This document shows, one piece after another, positions 1-12,186 of a DNA stretch of 64,000 nt (within the stretch, counting starts at the first letter, position 1; each line of letters opens with the position of its first letter). The stretch covers positions 25,693 through 89,692 of the forward strand of contig NZ_BAGF01000007.1 of assembly GCF_000308755.1 (NCBI RefSeq), in the 5' to 3' direction. Below the pieces are notes generated by a model that had not been told where the DNA came from, did not search any database, and saw only the letters and a program-made list of their open reading frames with translations. A program made the translations under genes and the position numbers. This stretch comes from Nocardia pneumoniae NBRC 100136. Its GTDB lineage: Bacteria; Actinomycetota; Actinomycetes; Mycobacteriales; Mycobacteriaceae.

Positions 1-966
1 GGCGGCGCGTGGCTGAACTCCTGGCTGGATCGCGAGCTCGGCGTCTCGGGGCGGTTGAGCGTGCGCGAGGGAAACACGGTGCGAGAGCACCTGGTTCGCA
101 TCGACGAACCGATCCTGCGGGTGCCGCAGCTGGCCATCCACCTGTCCGAAGACCGCAAGGGCGTCACGCTGGACCCGCAGCGGCACGTCAACGCGGTCTG
201 GGGCGTCGGGTCCGAGTCCGGCGCGTTCCTCGATTTCGTCGCCGAGCGCGCCGAGGTCGACGCGGGCGAGGTGCTCGGCTGGGAGCTGATGACCCACGAC
301 TTGACGCCGAGCAGGCTGGTCGGCCGGGACCAGGACCTGGTCAGCGCGCCGCGCCTGGACAACCAGGGCACCTGTTTGGCAGGCCTGCAGGCATTTCTGG
401 CCGCGATCGAGCAGCCGGGCGCGGCGGTCCCGGTACTGGCCATGTTCGACCACGAGGAGGTCGGCAGCCAGTCCGATCGCGGCGCGCAGTCGGATCTGCT
501 GCCCGCCGTGCTGGAGCGCGTCGTGCTCGCGCGCGGCGGCGGACGCGCCGACTACCTTGCCGCGCTGGCCGGTTCGGTCTGCGCGTCCGGTGACATGGCG
601 CACGCCACGCACCCCAACTATCCGGAACGGCACGAGCCCGCGCATCGGATCGAGGTGAACGGCGGACCGGTGCTCAAGGTCAACCAGAACCTGCGCTACG
701 CCACCGATGCGACCGGCGCGGGCGCGTTCGCGCTGGCCTGCGCACAGGCCGGAGTTCCGTTGCAGCGCTATGTGCATCGCGCCGATCTGCCCTGCGGCTC
801 CACGATCGGGCCGATGACCGCGGCCCGCACCGGCATGCCGACCGTCGACGTCGGCGCGCCGCAGCTGGCGATGCACTCGGCGCGCGAACTGATGGGCGCG
901 TCCGACGTCCCGGCCTACGCCGCGGCGCTGGCCGCCTTCCTGACGCCCGAGACCACCGGGCGATAG
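1..966 (+). CDS. pepC: M18 family aminopeptidase, 5' end outside the window
   Basis: The frame is open from the first base, so the N-terminus lies upstream. The visible part is the C-terminal three quarters of an M18 (aspartyl aminopeptidase-like) cytosolic metallo-exopeptidase that removes N-terminal acidic residues. It begins with the family segment [13 protein letters not shown]. It carries the metal and catalytic signature DHEEVGSQS (paired Glu), the [14 protein letters not shown] segment with a metal-binding Asp, [13 protein letters not shown], and a terminal MHSARELMG with the last His ligand. All expected residues are present, so it should be active. It occupies the position of Rv0800 (pepC) upstream of purL in M. 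tuberculosis. Its last 52 bases overlap the 3' end of the convergent GT87 gene. Confidence 0.93.
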   Translation, partial: GGAWLNSWLDRELGVSGRLSVREGNTVREHLVRIDEPILRVPQLAIHLSEDRKGVTLDPQRHVNAVWGVGSESGAFLDFVAERAEVDAGEVLGWELMTHDLTPSRLVGRDQDLVSAPRLDNQGTCLAGLQAFLAAIEQPGAAVPVLAMFDHEEVGSQSDRGAQSDLLPAVLERVVLARGGGRADYLAALAGSVCASGDMAHATHPNYPERHEPAHRIEVNGGPVLKVNQNLRYATDATGAGAFALACAQAGVPLQRYVHRADLPCGSTIGPMTAARTGMPTVDVGAPQLAMHSARELMGASDVPAYAAALAAFLTPETTGR

Positions 967-2240
967 GTGACGGCCCCGACCACGAACACCGCGAACGTGA
1001 CCAGCACGTAACTACTTCCGATGACCTGCTGCCACCAGGCCCAATCGAGTTCGCGGTCGCGCGAGTGCGGCAACAACCAGTGCGGACCGATCAGGAACAG
1101 CAGGGTGCACGCCGCGACCGCGCCGATCACCCGCGGGCTGCGCGCGCCGCGCACCATCAGGTCGGCGGCGATTACCAGCGCGGGTGCGATCCACACCCAG
1201 TGATGCGACCAGGACACCGGCGAGACCAGCAGAATCGCCGCGGCGTTGACCAGCAGCGCCGCGACGGTCGCGCCCGCGTCGATCAGCCTGCGCATCCACA
1301 CCGCGGCGAGCGCGACCGCTGTCAGCGACAACGAGATCCACAGCAGGGTGGCCGCCGAATCGTCGACGCCGAGGCGGAACACCATGCCCTTGATGGACTG
1401 GTTGCCCGCGAAATAGGGCGGGCCGATCCGGCCGGTATCGGCGAGGGTGGTGAACCAGTAGTCCACCGAATCGCTGGGGAACAACAGGAATCCGAGGCCG
1501 ACCGCCGCGATCGCGGAGACCACCAGCGTGCCCGCGGCCTTCCAGTCCTTGCGCAGCAGGAAGTACAGCAGGTAACCGGCCGGGATCAGCTTCACCGACA
1601 CCGCGATGCCGATGAGCATGCCGCGCGGCCAGAACGGTTTGCGCACCAGGCAGTCCAGCGCGATGGCGGCCATCAGCACCAGGTTGACCTGGCCGAAGCC
1701 GAAGGTCTGGCGGATCGGCTCGAGGAACTGCGCCACCGCCACCGCGCCGACGACCAGGGTGAGCACAGTCGGCCGGGACAGCTCGGGACGCAGGCGCGTC
1801 AGCACCAACCCCAGCGAGATAGCCAGGCTCGCCACCGAGGTGGCGGTCACCAGGACCTCGGCGACCGTCAGCGGCATCAGGGCCAGCGGCGCGAAGAACA
1901 ACGCGGCCAGCGGGGGATAGGTGAACGGCAGTCCGATGCCCTCGACCGGCGGCATCGGGCCGTACAGCTCGCCGCCGTCCAACCACACCCGGGCGCCGTT
2001 GCGATAGACCTGCAGATCGATGTAGCCGTGCCACCAGTGCGCTACCAGGGACACCATCGCTGACACCGCGAACAGGGCGATGGCTGCGATCAGCCAGCGC
2101 ACTTGCGGCGAGGACAGGTTCGGCGCGCTGCTGGGCGCGGCGGCGGGATCTCCGCTCCGGGATCGCGTGGCGGCTGATCGCCCACCCGGATTCGCGACCC
2201 CCGATCCTTCGTTCACCGGCTCAGAGTAGCCGGTGCTCAC
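915..2240 (-). CDS. GT87 (DUF2029) membrane mannosyltransferase
   Basis: Integral membrane glycosyltransferase of about 441 residues with roughly ten hydrophobic segments after a low-complexity cytosolic N-terminus. The first periplasmic loop has the GT87 pattern [15 protein letters not shown], where the leading Asp is the expected catalytic residue, followed by LYG and [17 protein letters not shown]. Relatives (PimE, Rv2181/MptC) use polyprenyl-phosphate-mannose to add alpha-1,2-mannose to PIM, lipomannan or lipoarabinomannan; the exact acceptor cannot be assigned here. The GTG start at 2240 is chosen for ORF length; GTG at 2216 is an alternative. The 3' end overlaps the convergent M18 gene by 52 bp. 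Confidence 0.85.
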   Translation of the reverse strand: MSTGYSEPVNEGSGVANPGGRSAATRSRSGDPAAAPSSAPNLSSPQVRWLIAAIALFAVSAMVSLVAHWWHGYIDLQVYRNGARVWLDGGELYGPMPPVEGIGLPFTYPPLAALFFAPLALMPLTVAEVLVTATSVASLAISLGLVLTRLRPELSRPTVLTLVVGAVAVAQFLEPIRQTFGFGQVNLVLMAAIALDCLVRKPFWPRGMLIGIAVSVKLIPAGYLLYFLLRKDWKAAGTLVVSAIAAVGLGFLLFPSDSVDYWFTTLADTGRIGPPYFAGNQSIKGMVFRLGVDDSAATLLWISLSLTAVALAAVWMRRLIDAGATVAALLVNAAAILLVSPVSWSHHWVWIAPALVIAADLMVRGARSPRVIGAVAACTLLFLIGPHWLLPHSRDRELDWAWWQQVIGSSYVLVTFAVFVVGAVTYRPVVSGVRKAASAAA

Positions 2241-2488
2241 CGCCGCTCAGCCGGTCCACCCGGCTGCCGACATCGCCCCCGGAAATCCCTCGCGCGGACC
2301 CTCCCGCGAACCCTCGGCTCCGCCGTGGCGGCCTCACCTGCGTTGCCCGTACCCACTGCCTTTAGACTTACACCCAGGCATCTCGCCGCAACCCAGTGAC
2401 AACGCTCGTCGCTTCGCTGAGTTCGCCCACCCCGCCGGCTCCGCCGGCTTGCCGACCCCCTGCCCGGCCGAAAGGACCCTGGTACCTC

Positions 2489-4783
<2,295 letters not shown>

Positions 4784-4788
4784 ACGCC

Positions 4789-4834
4789 CACCTGGGCGGG
4801 CCTGGACCCCTCGATTACCGGGCCCGCCCAGGTG
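4789..4834. terminator. Bidirectional terminator between purL and the YiaA/B-like gene
   Basis: Perfect 14-bp inverted repeat (CACCTGGGCGGGCC and its complement) with an 18-base loop, starting six bases after the purL stop. It sits between two convergent genes and can serve both. Confidence 0.75.
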
Positions 4835-4841
4835 CGCGTGG

Positions 4842-5132
4842 TCAGGCGACGGATGTGAACGGATCGTGCTCGGCGAGCAGTTTTTCCATCCGCGCCTGGT
4901 CGATGCGACCGTGAATGGTCGCCGCTTCGTGCTGGTCCCGAACCACTTTCGCCAGCGTGAAGGTGCTCGTGACCAGGAAAAGGACCGACATCGCGAGGAA
5001 TCCGCGCTGCCAGATGTCCAAGGGCAGAGCCACGATGCCGATGCCCACCCCGATGAAGCTGACGCCGAAGGCGATCGCGGCTTGCGCGACGAAAGCCGCT
5101 GTGGCCCTCGGGCGTGCGCTCGATGTGCTCAT
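4842..5132 (-). CDS. YiaA/YiaB-type two-helix inner membrane protein
   Basis: About 96 residues with two transmembrane helices (around AAFVAQAAIAFGVSFIGVG and GFLAMSVLFLVTSTFTLAK), followed by a charged cytosolic tail KVVRDQHEA...ARMEKLLAEHDPF. This matches the YiaA/YiaB two-helix domain family, whose function is unknown. The frame is open to a TTG at 5177, but the ATG at 5132 starts just before the conserved domain. Neither candidate has a clear ribosome binding site. The gene is convergent with purL. Confidence 0.75.
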   Translation of the reverse strand: MSTSSARPRATAAFVAQAAIAFGVSFIGVGIGIVALPLDIWQRGFLAMSVLFLVTSTFTLAKVVRDQHEAATIHGRIDQARMEKLLAEHDPFTSVA

Positions 5133-5319
5133 GGATAGGAAGTCTGCGGACGGCGCCGCCCGCGCGCCCGCGTACAACTACTCGAGCGGACTGGGTAGTT
5201 GCCATGGGCGAGTTCGATTCCGGGCGCTGGGCAACCGTTCAGCGTGATCCGCGCCGGTCGCGCCCGTGTTCTGTCGGGCGACGCGCCGGAACGTCGGTGG
5301 CGACCGCCATACTGGTCGA

Positions 5320-7053
5320 ATGCTGGAGACCGCCGGGACCATGCGGAGGCTGCGTACGCGCACCGTCGCGGTGGTCCGGCGCGCCGAGGAGATCATCGAC
5401 CTGAACTACGTCGGCCTGGTGGTCGCGACGGTGTTCTTCGCGTTGTCGGTGACGCCGTCGCTGCTGCCGCGCGACTGGCTGTTCCAGGGGTTGATCAGCG
5501 GGATCAACGCCGCGCTCGGGTACGGGGTCGGCTGCCTGCTGGAGTGGTTGTTCCGGCTGTGGGTGCGGCCGCGACTGAAGTTCTCCCCACCGCCCACCTG
5601 GGTGCGCTACGCGGCGAAGTCGGCCATCCTCTTCACCGCCGCGCTGAGCGCCGCCCTCATGCTGGTGCAATCGGCGCGGTGGCAGCGCGAGATCACCGCG
5701 CTGATGGGGATGGCGGGCACGACCACGCCCGCCTACCTGCGCACCGGGCTGCTCAGCGTGGCCGTCGGCGCCGCGGCGGTGGCGGTGTACCGGACGGTGC
5801 GGGAGATCATCCGTTTCCTGGCTCGCCTGCTCAACCGGTGGGTGCGGGTGCCGCGCGAGTTGGCGCCCGCCGCCGGGTTCCTCGTTCTGGTGGTGTTCGC
5901 GGTCACGATCTTCAACGGTGTGGCGGTGCGGGCGTTCTTCGCGGTGGCGAACTCGGCGTTCAGCGTGCGCAACGACTACACCTCGGTGAACGCGGTCCAG
6001 CCGCAGCAACCGGAGCGCTCCGGCAGCCCGGTCTCCCTGGCGAAATGGGAGACCCTCGGGTTCGAAGGGCGGTGGTTCGTCTCGCACGGTCCCACCGCCA
6101 GCCGGATCACCTCGGTCACCGGCCGCCCGGCGAAGGAACCGATCCGGGCCTACGTGGGGTTGGAGTCGGTCGACAGGGACGAGGAACCGGCCGAGCTGGC
6201 GGTGGCCGAGCTGGAGCGGACCGGGGCGTTCGACCGGCAGGTGCTCGTCGTGGTCACCACCACCGGAACCGGCTGGGTGAACTCGCTGGCGGCCGGGGCG
6301 ATCGAGTACATGTACGACGGCGACACCGCCATCGTCGCCACGCAGTACTCCTACCTGCCGAGCGTGCTGTCGTTCCTGGCCGACCGCGGCAAGGCCGCCG
6401 CGGCGGGCAAGGACCTGTTCGACGCGGTGTACCAGCACTGGACCGCGCGCCCGCCACAGCAGCGACCCAAACTGCTCGTGTACGGGGAGAGTCTGGGTTC
6501 GCAGGGGTCCGAGGCGGCGTTCGACGGGCTGGCCGATCTGCGGGCCAAGGTGAACGGCGCGCTGTGGGTCGGTCCGCCGAACTCCAACCGGCTGTGGCAG
6601 CAGTTCGTCGAGCGCCGCGATCCCGGTTCGGGCGAGGTCGAGCCGGTGTACGCGGACGGGCTCGTGGTCCGGTTCGCCTCCGACGCCGCCGACCTGGCGC
6701 GGCCCACCTCGGAATGGCGGCCGCCGCGCATCGTCTATCTGCAGCACGCGTCCGACCCGATCGTCTGGTGGTCGACGGATCTGATCTTCTCGCGTCCGGA
6801 TTGGCTGTCCGAGCCGCGCGGCTCGGACGTGTCCTCGCAGATGCGCTGGTGGCCGTTCGTCACCTTCTGGCAGGTCGCCGCGGACCTCACCAACGCGCAG
6901 GGCGTCACCGACGGACACGGGCACCGCTACGGCAGCCTGGTGCTGGACGGTTGGGCGGCCATCGCGGCGCCGCCGGACTGGACCGCGGAGCGGTCCGAAC
7001 GCATTCGTTCCGAGGTGGATGCCGCGGAGGATTTCGAGCGGACGACCAAGTGA
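5320..7053 (+). CDS. Membrane-anchored alpha/beta-hydrolase (Abhydrolase_9 family)
   Basis: About 577 residues. The N-terminal half holds four or five membrane helices, starting at LNYVGLVVATVFFALSVTP. The C-terminal half is a hydrolase domain with the nucleophile elbow YGESLGSQG (Ser near residue 391) and a late His in VTDGHGHRYGSL. This two-part layout matches the alpha/beta-hydrolase family common in Actinobacteria with an N-terminal membrane domain. The substrate is unknown, but lipid or cell-envelope esters would fit. ATG at 5320 is chosen because the upstream extension is basic and unlike a signal. The stop overlaps the next gene's GTG. Confidence 0.85.
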   Translation: MLETAGTMRRLRTRTVAVVRRAEEIIDLNYVGLVVATVFFALSVTPSLLPRDWLFQGLISGINAALGYGVGCLLEWLFRLWVRPRLKFSPPPTWVRYAAKSAILFTAALSAALMLVQSARWQREITALMGMAGTTTPAYLRTGLLSVAVGAAAVAVYRTVREIIRFLARLLNRWVRVPRELAPAAGFLVLVVFAVTIFNGVAVRAFFAVANSAFSVRNDYTSVNAVQPQQPERSGSPVSLAKWETLGFEGRWFVSHGPTASRITSVTGRPAKEPIRAYVGLESVDRDEEPAELAVAELERTGAFDRQVLVVVTTTGTGWVNSLAAGAIEYMYDGDTAIVATQYSYLPSVLSFLADRGKAAAAGKDLFDAVYQHWTARPPQQRPKLLVYGESLGSQGSEAAFDGLADLRAKVNGALWVGPPNSNRLWQQFVERRDPGSGEVEPVYADGLVVRFASDAADLARPTSEWRPPRIVYLQHASDPIVWWSTDLIFSRPDWLSEPRGSDVSSQMRWWPFVTFWQVAADLTNAQGVTDGHGHRYGSLVLDGWAAIAAPPDWTAERSERIRSEVDAAEDFERTTK

Positions 7054-7697
7054 CCGGAGCGCGGCTTACGGGCACGGTTGCCGCCGTGGCGCTTCCCCTG
7101 GCCTGGAGCAACCTCGTGCTGCCCCGCCTCGGGCTCGGAGTGCGCGGCCGCACCGCCGCCAACGCCGGTTTCGCCACCGGGTACGCGCTCGCATTGCGCG
7201 ACCGGACGAACTGGTACTCCCCGGGCGGCCTGCGCTACGGGCTGCTCGCCGCGTCCGCCGTCGCGGCGAGTTATTGTGCCGCCCTTGCCCTTCCGGCGGC
7301 ACGGCGGAGAGTGGGCGCGATCGGCGACCGCAGGCCCGAAGTGTCGACGGTGGAGTGGGTGGCCGTACACATCCCGATCGGGACGGTCTACACCGAAGAG
7401 CTCATCTTCCGCGGCACGCTGGACCCGATCGTGGACAACGCCTTCGGTCCGCGCGCGGGCGCTGTGCTCAGTGCGGCGACCTTCGGCCTCTGGCACATCA
7501 CACCGGCGCGTGTGGCGGGCGACAGTGTGCCCGCCACGATCGCCGTCACCACGGCAGGCGGCCTCGTCTTCAGCGGGTTGCGCCGCCGCACCGCCGATGC
7601 CCTCGCACCGGCACTGCTGCACTTGGCCATGAATGTGGGTGGAGCGATCACCCCGCGCCTGGCCCGCCACCTCGGGGCATCCTTCGGCGAACGCTGA
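7050..7697 (+). CDS. CPBP family intramembrane metalloprotease
   Basis: 215-residue multi-pass membrane protein with the three CPBP (CAAX protease/Abi) motifs: TEELIFRG (Glu116, Glu117, Arg121), FGLWHITP (His149) and HLAMNVGG (His191, Asn195). These residues form the intramembrane glutamate/histidine active site. It starts with a GTG overlapping the upstream stop (GTGA), so it is translationally coupled to the membrane hydrolase. Coupling suggests a shared envelope role, which is an inference. The protein substrate is unknown. Confidence 0.88.
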   Translation: MTGARLTGTVAAVALPLAWSNLVLPRLGLGVRGRTAANAGFATGYALALRDRTNWYSPGGLRYGLLAASAVAASYCAALALPAARRRVGAIGDRRPEVSTVEWVAVHIPIGTVYTEELIFRGTLDPIVDNAFGPRAGAVLSAATFGLWHITPARVAGDSVPATIAVTTAGGLVFSGLRRRTADALAPALLHLAMNVGGAITPRLARHLGASFGER

Positions 7698-7972
7698 CCG
7701 GCACGATCACACGGTTCCGTCGCGCTCGGCCCGCCGCCGTGGAAACGGCCCGTGCAGCTGAGCGCGGCATCAGCCCTGGTGGCAGCCACTTGTTGTCCGC
7801 TGCCCGCCGCAGTCGTAACGAAATAGTCAACGATTGCGAAACGGTGTGCGGCAAAGGCCGCCTGACCGTTTCGCTACAGTCGCCCGCCTCCCCGCGCCTT
7901 CCAGGGTGTGCGCCCGGGCGCCTGTGTTGAGTGGGGTCTCGGGTGTCGGGAGCGGGAAGTAAGGTCTGCTGG

Positions 7973-8365
7973 GTGGCGCGAGGGACGGTGGATCCAGCGG
8001 AGATGCGGGCGGCGGTGGCGGCGGTGAGCGAGTGGCTGCGCGACGAGTCGTCCGGCGCGCCCGCTCGCACCGAACTCGCGGCGGCGGTGCGAACCACGGC
8101 GCGTTCGCTGGCGGCCTCGGCGCCGGGGCACTCGGTGGAGGTCCGGGTACCGCCGTTCGTCGCGGTGCAGTGCGTCGAGGGCCCGCGGCACACCAGGGGC
8201 ACCCCGCCGAACGTGGTGGAGACAGATCCCCGTACTTGGCTGCTGCTGGCCACTGGCTTGCTCGATTTCGATGCCGCGGTCGACTCCGGTGCGGTCAGCG
8301 CGTCCGGCACACGCGCGGCCGAAATAGGCCATTGGCTGCCGATCACCCGGGCCGCGACCGCCTAA
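7973..8365 (+). CDS. Sterol-carrier-like protein (Rv0807 homologue)
   Basis: About 130 residues matching the small SCP-like protein that precedes purF in mycobacteria (Rv0807). It has a helical N-terminus (PAEMRAAVAAVSEWLRDE), a central VEVRVPPFVAVQCVEG strand and the TDPRTWLLLATGLLDF segment. No enzymatic residues are recognised; a lipid- or ligand-binding fold is inferred from the family. GTG at 7973 is preferred over GTG at 7931 because AAGTAAGG lies about eight bases upstream and family members begin near this point. Confidence 0.75.
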   Translation: MARGTVDPAEMRAAVAAVSEWLRDESSGAPARTELAAAVRTTARSLAASAPGHSVEVRVPPFVAVQCVEGPRHTRGTPPNVVETDPRTWLLLATGLLDFDAAVDSGAVSASGTRAAEIGHWLPITRAATA

Positions 8366-8546
8366 CGCCCGCTCCGTCGCGACCGGGCACAGTCAGGACT
8401 TGCTCGTAAACCGTTCGAGCAGAGCCGTTTTGATACCGGGGCGGGAGCCGAAGACCAGCGTGAACGCCGCCTCGCGCAAGAGCGTTCGGCGAGCGCCGCG
8501 GGTGATCGCGGTTGTCACGTCGACCATCATTCCGGCCGCGGGCGGC

Positions 8547-9884
8547 TCACGCTTGGACGCGGTTGCGCCGCTCCAGCCCCTTGCGGTCGTAGAAGCGGGT
8601 GACCACCGCGCCGAACACCAGCCCGATCGTGAGCCCGAGCACCGCCATCCACACCCCGCGGGTGAGTCCGGCTTCGAACTTCGCGTCGAAATACAGAATC
8701 GACCGCACGCCGAGGAACACCTGGTGCATCGGCTCGAACGAGGCCAGCCAGCCGAAGTACCGCGGCGTCGCCTCGATCGGCACGGTGCCGCCGGAGGACG
8801 GCAGTCCGAGGATGACGAACAGGATCAGGTTCACCAGCAGCCCCGCCGAGCCGATCGCCGCCAGCATGGACAGCCCGGTCACGCCCACCGCGATCATCGC
8901 CAGCGCGCTGTAGAGGAACAGGGCGAGCGGATTGTCGATCGGCATGTCCAGCAGCGTGCCGACGATCAGGAACACCCCGGCGACGATGTTCGCCGCCAGC
9001 ACGAACACGCCCCACTTGATCAGCAGCGTCCGGAACCGCGAGATCGGCGTCGGCGGATAGTGCACGTACCACGGCCCGTACTCGGTGGGCACGAAACCGA
9101 GCTGGGCGTCGATCATGGTGTGGATGACCATCGCGCCGACCACTCCGGCCAGCAGCAACAGCAGCGCGTAGAAGAACGCGGTGAGGCCTTGACCGCTGCC
9201 GTCGGGCAGCGGGTGGTACTGCTGCACGACCACCTGGACCGGGGAGGCGAGCGCGACCCTGGTCGCGCCGGACAGTTCGGGCGCGGGCGGTCCGCCTGGT
9301 CGCGGGGCCAGCTGCGCGTTGACCTGATCGGTCAGCTGCTGACCGACCTGCCGGTTCACCTCGGTCAGCGCTTGGTCGCCGATCCGGAGCACGATCTGGG
9401 TGCCGAACGCACCCGTACGCGGGTTCGTCTGCACCGTGATGATGGGTCGCTGAATGTCACCCGGTATGACACTGCCCACACCGAGAATGCCGAGGCGCTT
9501 GCTGAAATCGCTCGGGATCACGATCGCGCCGTACACCTGCCCGGACTGCATCTGCCGCTCCGCCTCGCTGATGCTGATCACGCGCAGGTCGACCTTGTCC
9601 GACGGCACGCGTTGCGCCAGCGCTTCGGTGATCTGGTTGCCGAAGTTCACCTGCCTGCGCTCGTCCCCGCTGCCGATCACGTCCCCGACGTCCTGGTTGA
9701 CCAGGGCGACCGGAAAATCGTGCAGGTTCTTCTCGGGATCGACGACGTAGTCGAGGTACATGATGCCGAGCAGCGCGGTCAGCAGGGTCAGCACGGCGAG
9801 GGGGAACAGCACCATTCGAGGCCATGGCCTGCGGTCGCCGGGTGTGTCGGGCGCCGGTTCGCCCGTGTCATCCGTCGTCGTCAC
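8547..9884 (-). CDS. YhgE/Pip-type ABC-2 family membrane permease
   Basis: About 445 residues. One N-terminal helix (VLFPLAVLTLLTALLGIMYLDY) is followed by a large extracytoplasmic domain with the Pip-type text FPVALVNQD, QVNFGNQITEAL and VYGAIVIPSDFSK, then five or six C-terminal helices. This is the layout of YhgE/Pip and ABC-2 exporter-like proteins; mycobacterial relatives act in envelope or lipid export. No ATPase gene is adjacent. The frame is open upstream into the purF promoter, but GTG at 9884 (or 9893) gives a short cytosolic tail before the first helix. It is divergent from purF. Confidence 0.8.
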   Translation of the reverse strand: MTTTDDTGEPAPDTPGDRRPWPRMVLFPLAVLTLLTALLGIMYLDYVVDPEKNLHDFPVALVNQDVGDVIGSGDERRQVNFGNQITEALAQRVPSDKVDLRVISISEAERQMQSGQVYGAIVIPSDFSKRLGILGVGSVIPGDIQRPIITVQTNPRTGAFGTQIVLRIGDQALTEVNRQVGQQLTDQVNAQLAPRPGGPPAPELSGATRVALASPVQVVVQQYHPLPDGSGQGLTAFFYALLLLLAGVVGAMVIHTMIDAQLGFVPTEYGPWYVHYPPTPISRFRTLLIKWGVFVLAANIVAGVFLIVGTLLDMPIDNPLALFLYSALAMIAVGVTGLSMLAAIGSAGLLVNLILFVILGLPSSGGTVPIEATPRYFGWLASFEPMHQVFLGVRSILYFDAKFEAGLTRGVWMAVLGLTIGLVFGAVVTRFYDRKGLERRNRVQA

Positions 9885-10032
9885 GCTGCGCACGGTAACA
9901 GCTGACGGCGGGGAAAATCTGTTGCTTCGGTCATCGGCGAATTGCTGCTCGGATGCGATGGCGGTGCGAAGGCACGGGCGTGCACCCGTAGAATGAAATC
10001 TGCCCCCAGCCCGCCCGAACAGGGAGCAAACG

Positions 10033-11625
10033 GTGACCAACGCCGAACTGCCGGTCGACAGCACTTCCGCCACCTCGATTTCCGCTCCGGACGCCGACGA
10101 GAACGAGCCGCGCGAGGAGTGTGGTGTCTTCGGAGTCTGGGCGCCGAGCGAAGAAGTGGCCAAGCTCACGTATTACGGCCTGTATGCGTTGCAGCACCGT
10201 GGGCAGGAGGCGGCGGGCATCGCGGTGTCGGACGGCTCGCAGATCCTGGTCTTCAAGGATCTCGGTCTGGTCAGCCAGGTATTCGACGAGCAGACCCTGG
10301 CGGCCATGCCCGGTCACATCGCCGTCGGCCACTGTCGCTACTCCACCACCGGCGGAGTGACCTGGGAGAACGCCCAGCCCATCTTCCGTACCACCGCGGT
10401 CGGCTCCGGGCTCGCGTTGGGACACAACGGAAATCTCGTCAACACCGCCGAATTGGCCGGTCGCGCACGCGAACTCGGTCTGCTCGGCGCCACGGTGCGT
10501 GGCGGCCGTCCGCAGCCCGCCGCGGCGACGTCGGACTCCGATGTGGTCACCGCCCTGCTCGCGCACGCCGCGGCCGATTCCAGCATCGAGCAGGCCGCGA
10601 TGGAACTGCTGCCCACGCTGAAGGGCGCGTTCTGCCTGACCTTCATGGACGAGCACACCCTCTACGCCGCGCGCGACCCGCACGGCGTTCGCCCGCTGTG
10701 CCTGGGCAGGCTGGAGCGTGGCTGGGTCGTTGCCAGTGAGACCGCCGCGCTGGACATCGTGGGCGCCGCGTTCGTCCGCGAGATCGAGCCCGGCGAACTG
10801 CTGGCGATCGACGCCGACGGCGTGCGCTCGATGCGCTTCGCCAATCCCGAGCCCAAGGGCTGCGTCTTCGAGTACGTGTATCTGGCCAGGCCGGACAGCA
10901 CCATCGCGGGCCGGTCGGTGCACGCCACCCGGGTGGAGATCGGTCGCCGTCTGGCGAAGGAGCATCCGGTCGAGGCGGATCTGGTGATCCCGGTCCCCGA
11001 ATCCGGCACGCCGGCCGCGGTCGGCTACGCGCAGGGATCGGGTGTGCCCTACGGCCAAGGCCTGATGAAGAACGCCTATGTGGGGCGCACGTTCATCCAG
11101 CCGAGTCAGACCATCCGTCAGCTGGGCATCCGGCTGAAGCTCAACCCGTTGCGCGAGGTCATCCGCGGTAAGCGCCTGATCGTCGTGGACGACTCGATCG
11201 TGCGCGGCAACACCCAGCGCGCGCTGGTCCGCATGCTGCGCGAGGCGGGCGCGCTGGAGATCCACGTGCGGATCGCCTCGCCGCCGGTGAAGTGGCCGTG
11301 CTTCTACGGCATCGACTTCGCCTCGCGCGCGGAGCTGATCGCCAACGGCGCGGGCACCGAAGACGATGTCGCGGACATGGTCGAGGGCGTGCGCCGCTCG
11401 ATCGGCGCCGACACCCTCGGCTACATCTCCATCGACGGCATGATCGCCGCGACCGAGCAGCCGCGCTCCCGGCTGTGCTCGGCATGCTTCGACGGCGACT
11501 ATCCGATCCCGCTGCCCACCGAGGCGGCCATCGGGAAGAACGTGCTCGAGGGCATGCTGACCGGCCAGTCCGAGGCCGCGCTGTTGAGCGAGAACGCGAA
11601 CGCGAGCGCCCTGAGCCGTCCGTGA
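10033..11625 (+). CDS. purF: Amidophosphoribosyltransferase PurF
   Basis: 530 residues; transfers glutamine-derived ammonia to PRPP, the first committed purine step. After a 29-residue propeptide, Cys30 of EECGVFGVW is the N-terminal nucleophile of the glutaminase domain, so the leader must be cleaved. The phosphoribosyltransferase half has the PRPP loop RLIVVDDSIVRGN near residues 381-393. Cysteines at KWPCFYG (about 423) and LCSACF (about 482-485) match the 4Fe-4S ligands of Bacillus-type PurF. GTG start with AGGGAG just upstream. A hairpin follows the gene. Confidence 0.97.
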   Translation: MTNAELPVDSTSATSISAPDADENEPREECGVFGVWAPSEEVAKLTYYGLYALQHRGQEAAGIAVSDGSQILVFKDLGLVSQVFDEQTLAAMPGHIAVGHCRYSTTGGVTWENAQPIFRTTAVGSGLALGHNGNLVNTAELAGRARELGLLGATVRGGRPQPAAATSDSDVVTALLAHAAADSSIEQAAMELLPTLKGAFCLTFMDEHTLYAARDPHGVRPLCLGRLERGWVVASETAALDIVGAAFVREIEPGELLAIDADGVRSMRFANPEPKGCVFEYVYLARPDSTIAGRSVHATRVEIGRRLAKEHPVEADLVIPVPESGTPAAVGYAQGSGVPYGQGLMKNAYVGRTFIQPSQTIRQLGIRLKLNPLREVIRGKRLIVVDDSIVRGNTQRALVRMLREAGALEIHVRIASPPVKWPCFYGIDFASRAELIANGAGTEDDVADMVEGVRRSIGADTLGYISIDGMIAATEQPRSRLCSACFDGDYPIPLPTEAAIGKNVLEGMLTGQSEAALLSENANASALSRP

Positions 11626-11672
11626 ACCTGGACTGCCTGCCGCTGACAGTCCTTTGCTCACCCGTACCGGTA

Positions 11673-11695
11673 GCGGCTCTCTTGTCGAGAGCCGC
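11673..11695 (+). terminator. Terminator after purF
   Basis: Perfect 9-bp inverted repeat GCGGCTCTC / GAGAGCCGC with a five-base loop, 47 bases after the purF stop and before the convergent toxin gene. Confidence 0.6.
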
Positions 11696-11739
11696 CAGAA
11701 GCAACACGGTGGGTGCCGGACGCTGTCCCGCTCGGCATC

Positions 11740-12186
11740 TCAGTTATCGAGTTGCCGGACTCGGTCCGCGCTCGGTGTCAGGGTTTCGACGCTGCATCGG
11801 ATGATGCCACTCACTGCCAGGGGCTCGAATTTCATATCGCTGGTCACCAACGGGGCACCGAGGTCCTCAGCCAATGCTGCGTATACCGCATCGAATGGAT
11901 ACATGTTGTGCCGCAGTTCCCAAACACGGGGCAGCAGGTGCTCGAACGTACAGCGAACCATATCCATGGCAGCCATTTCATCGATCGCCGCGGTGGCCCG
12001 CTCGTTGGGAAGCTCCTTACGGGACAACCGCCGCAGGACCTTGGCGGCCTCGGCGTCGATGAGTGCCGGGGCATAAGGTTTTTCACCCATCGCTTCTTCG
12101 GCCAGCAGTCGGGCAGCGACCGAGTGACGCAGGCTGCGCTGATCGGTGAGCAGTTCGATCAGCGCACTGGTCTCCAGGACGATCAC
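11740..12186 (-). CDS. vapC: VapC-like PIN-domain toxin (putative RNase)
   Basis: 148-residue PIN-domain protein. Acidic residues are seen in the order expected for the metal site: Glu5 in IVLETSAL, Glu in LIDAEAAKVL, Asp in PFDAVYAALA and Asp in LVTSD. The first position is normally Asp (IVLDTSA) and is Glu here, which could weaken Mg/Mn binding. VapC enzymes cleave tRNA or rRNA when released from antitoxin; the target is unknown. Its GTG start overlaps the antitoxin stop (GTGA), giving the usual antitoxin-first coupling. The pair lies in a block between purF and purM that mycobacteria lack. Confidence 0.88.
   Translation of the reverse strand: MIVLETSALIELLTDQRSLRHSVAARLLAEEAMGEKPYAPALIDAEAAKVLRRLSRKELPNERATAAIDEMAAMDMVRCTFEHLLPRVWELRHNMYPFDAVYAALAEDLGAPLVTSDMKFEPLAVSGIIRCSVETLTPSADRVRQLDN

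Noticed and set aside
5199..7049. In-frame upstream extension of the CPBP protease gene
   Set aside because: The extension is Arg/Gly-rich and runs through the hydrolase gene in another frame; the GTGA overlap gives a natural start at 7050.
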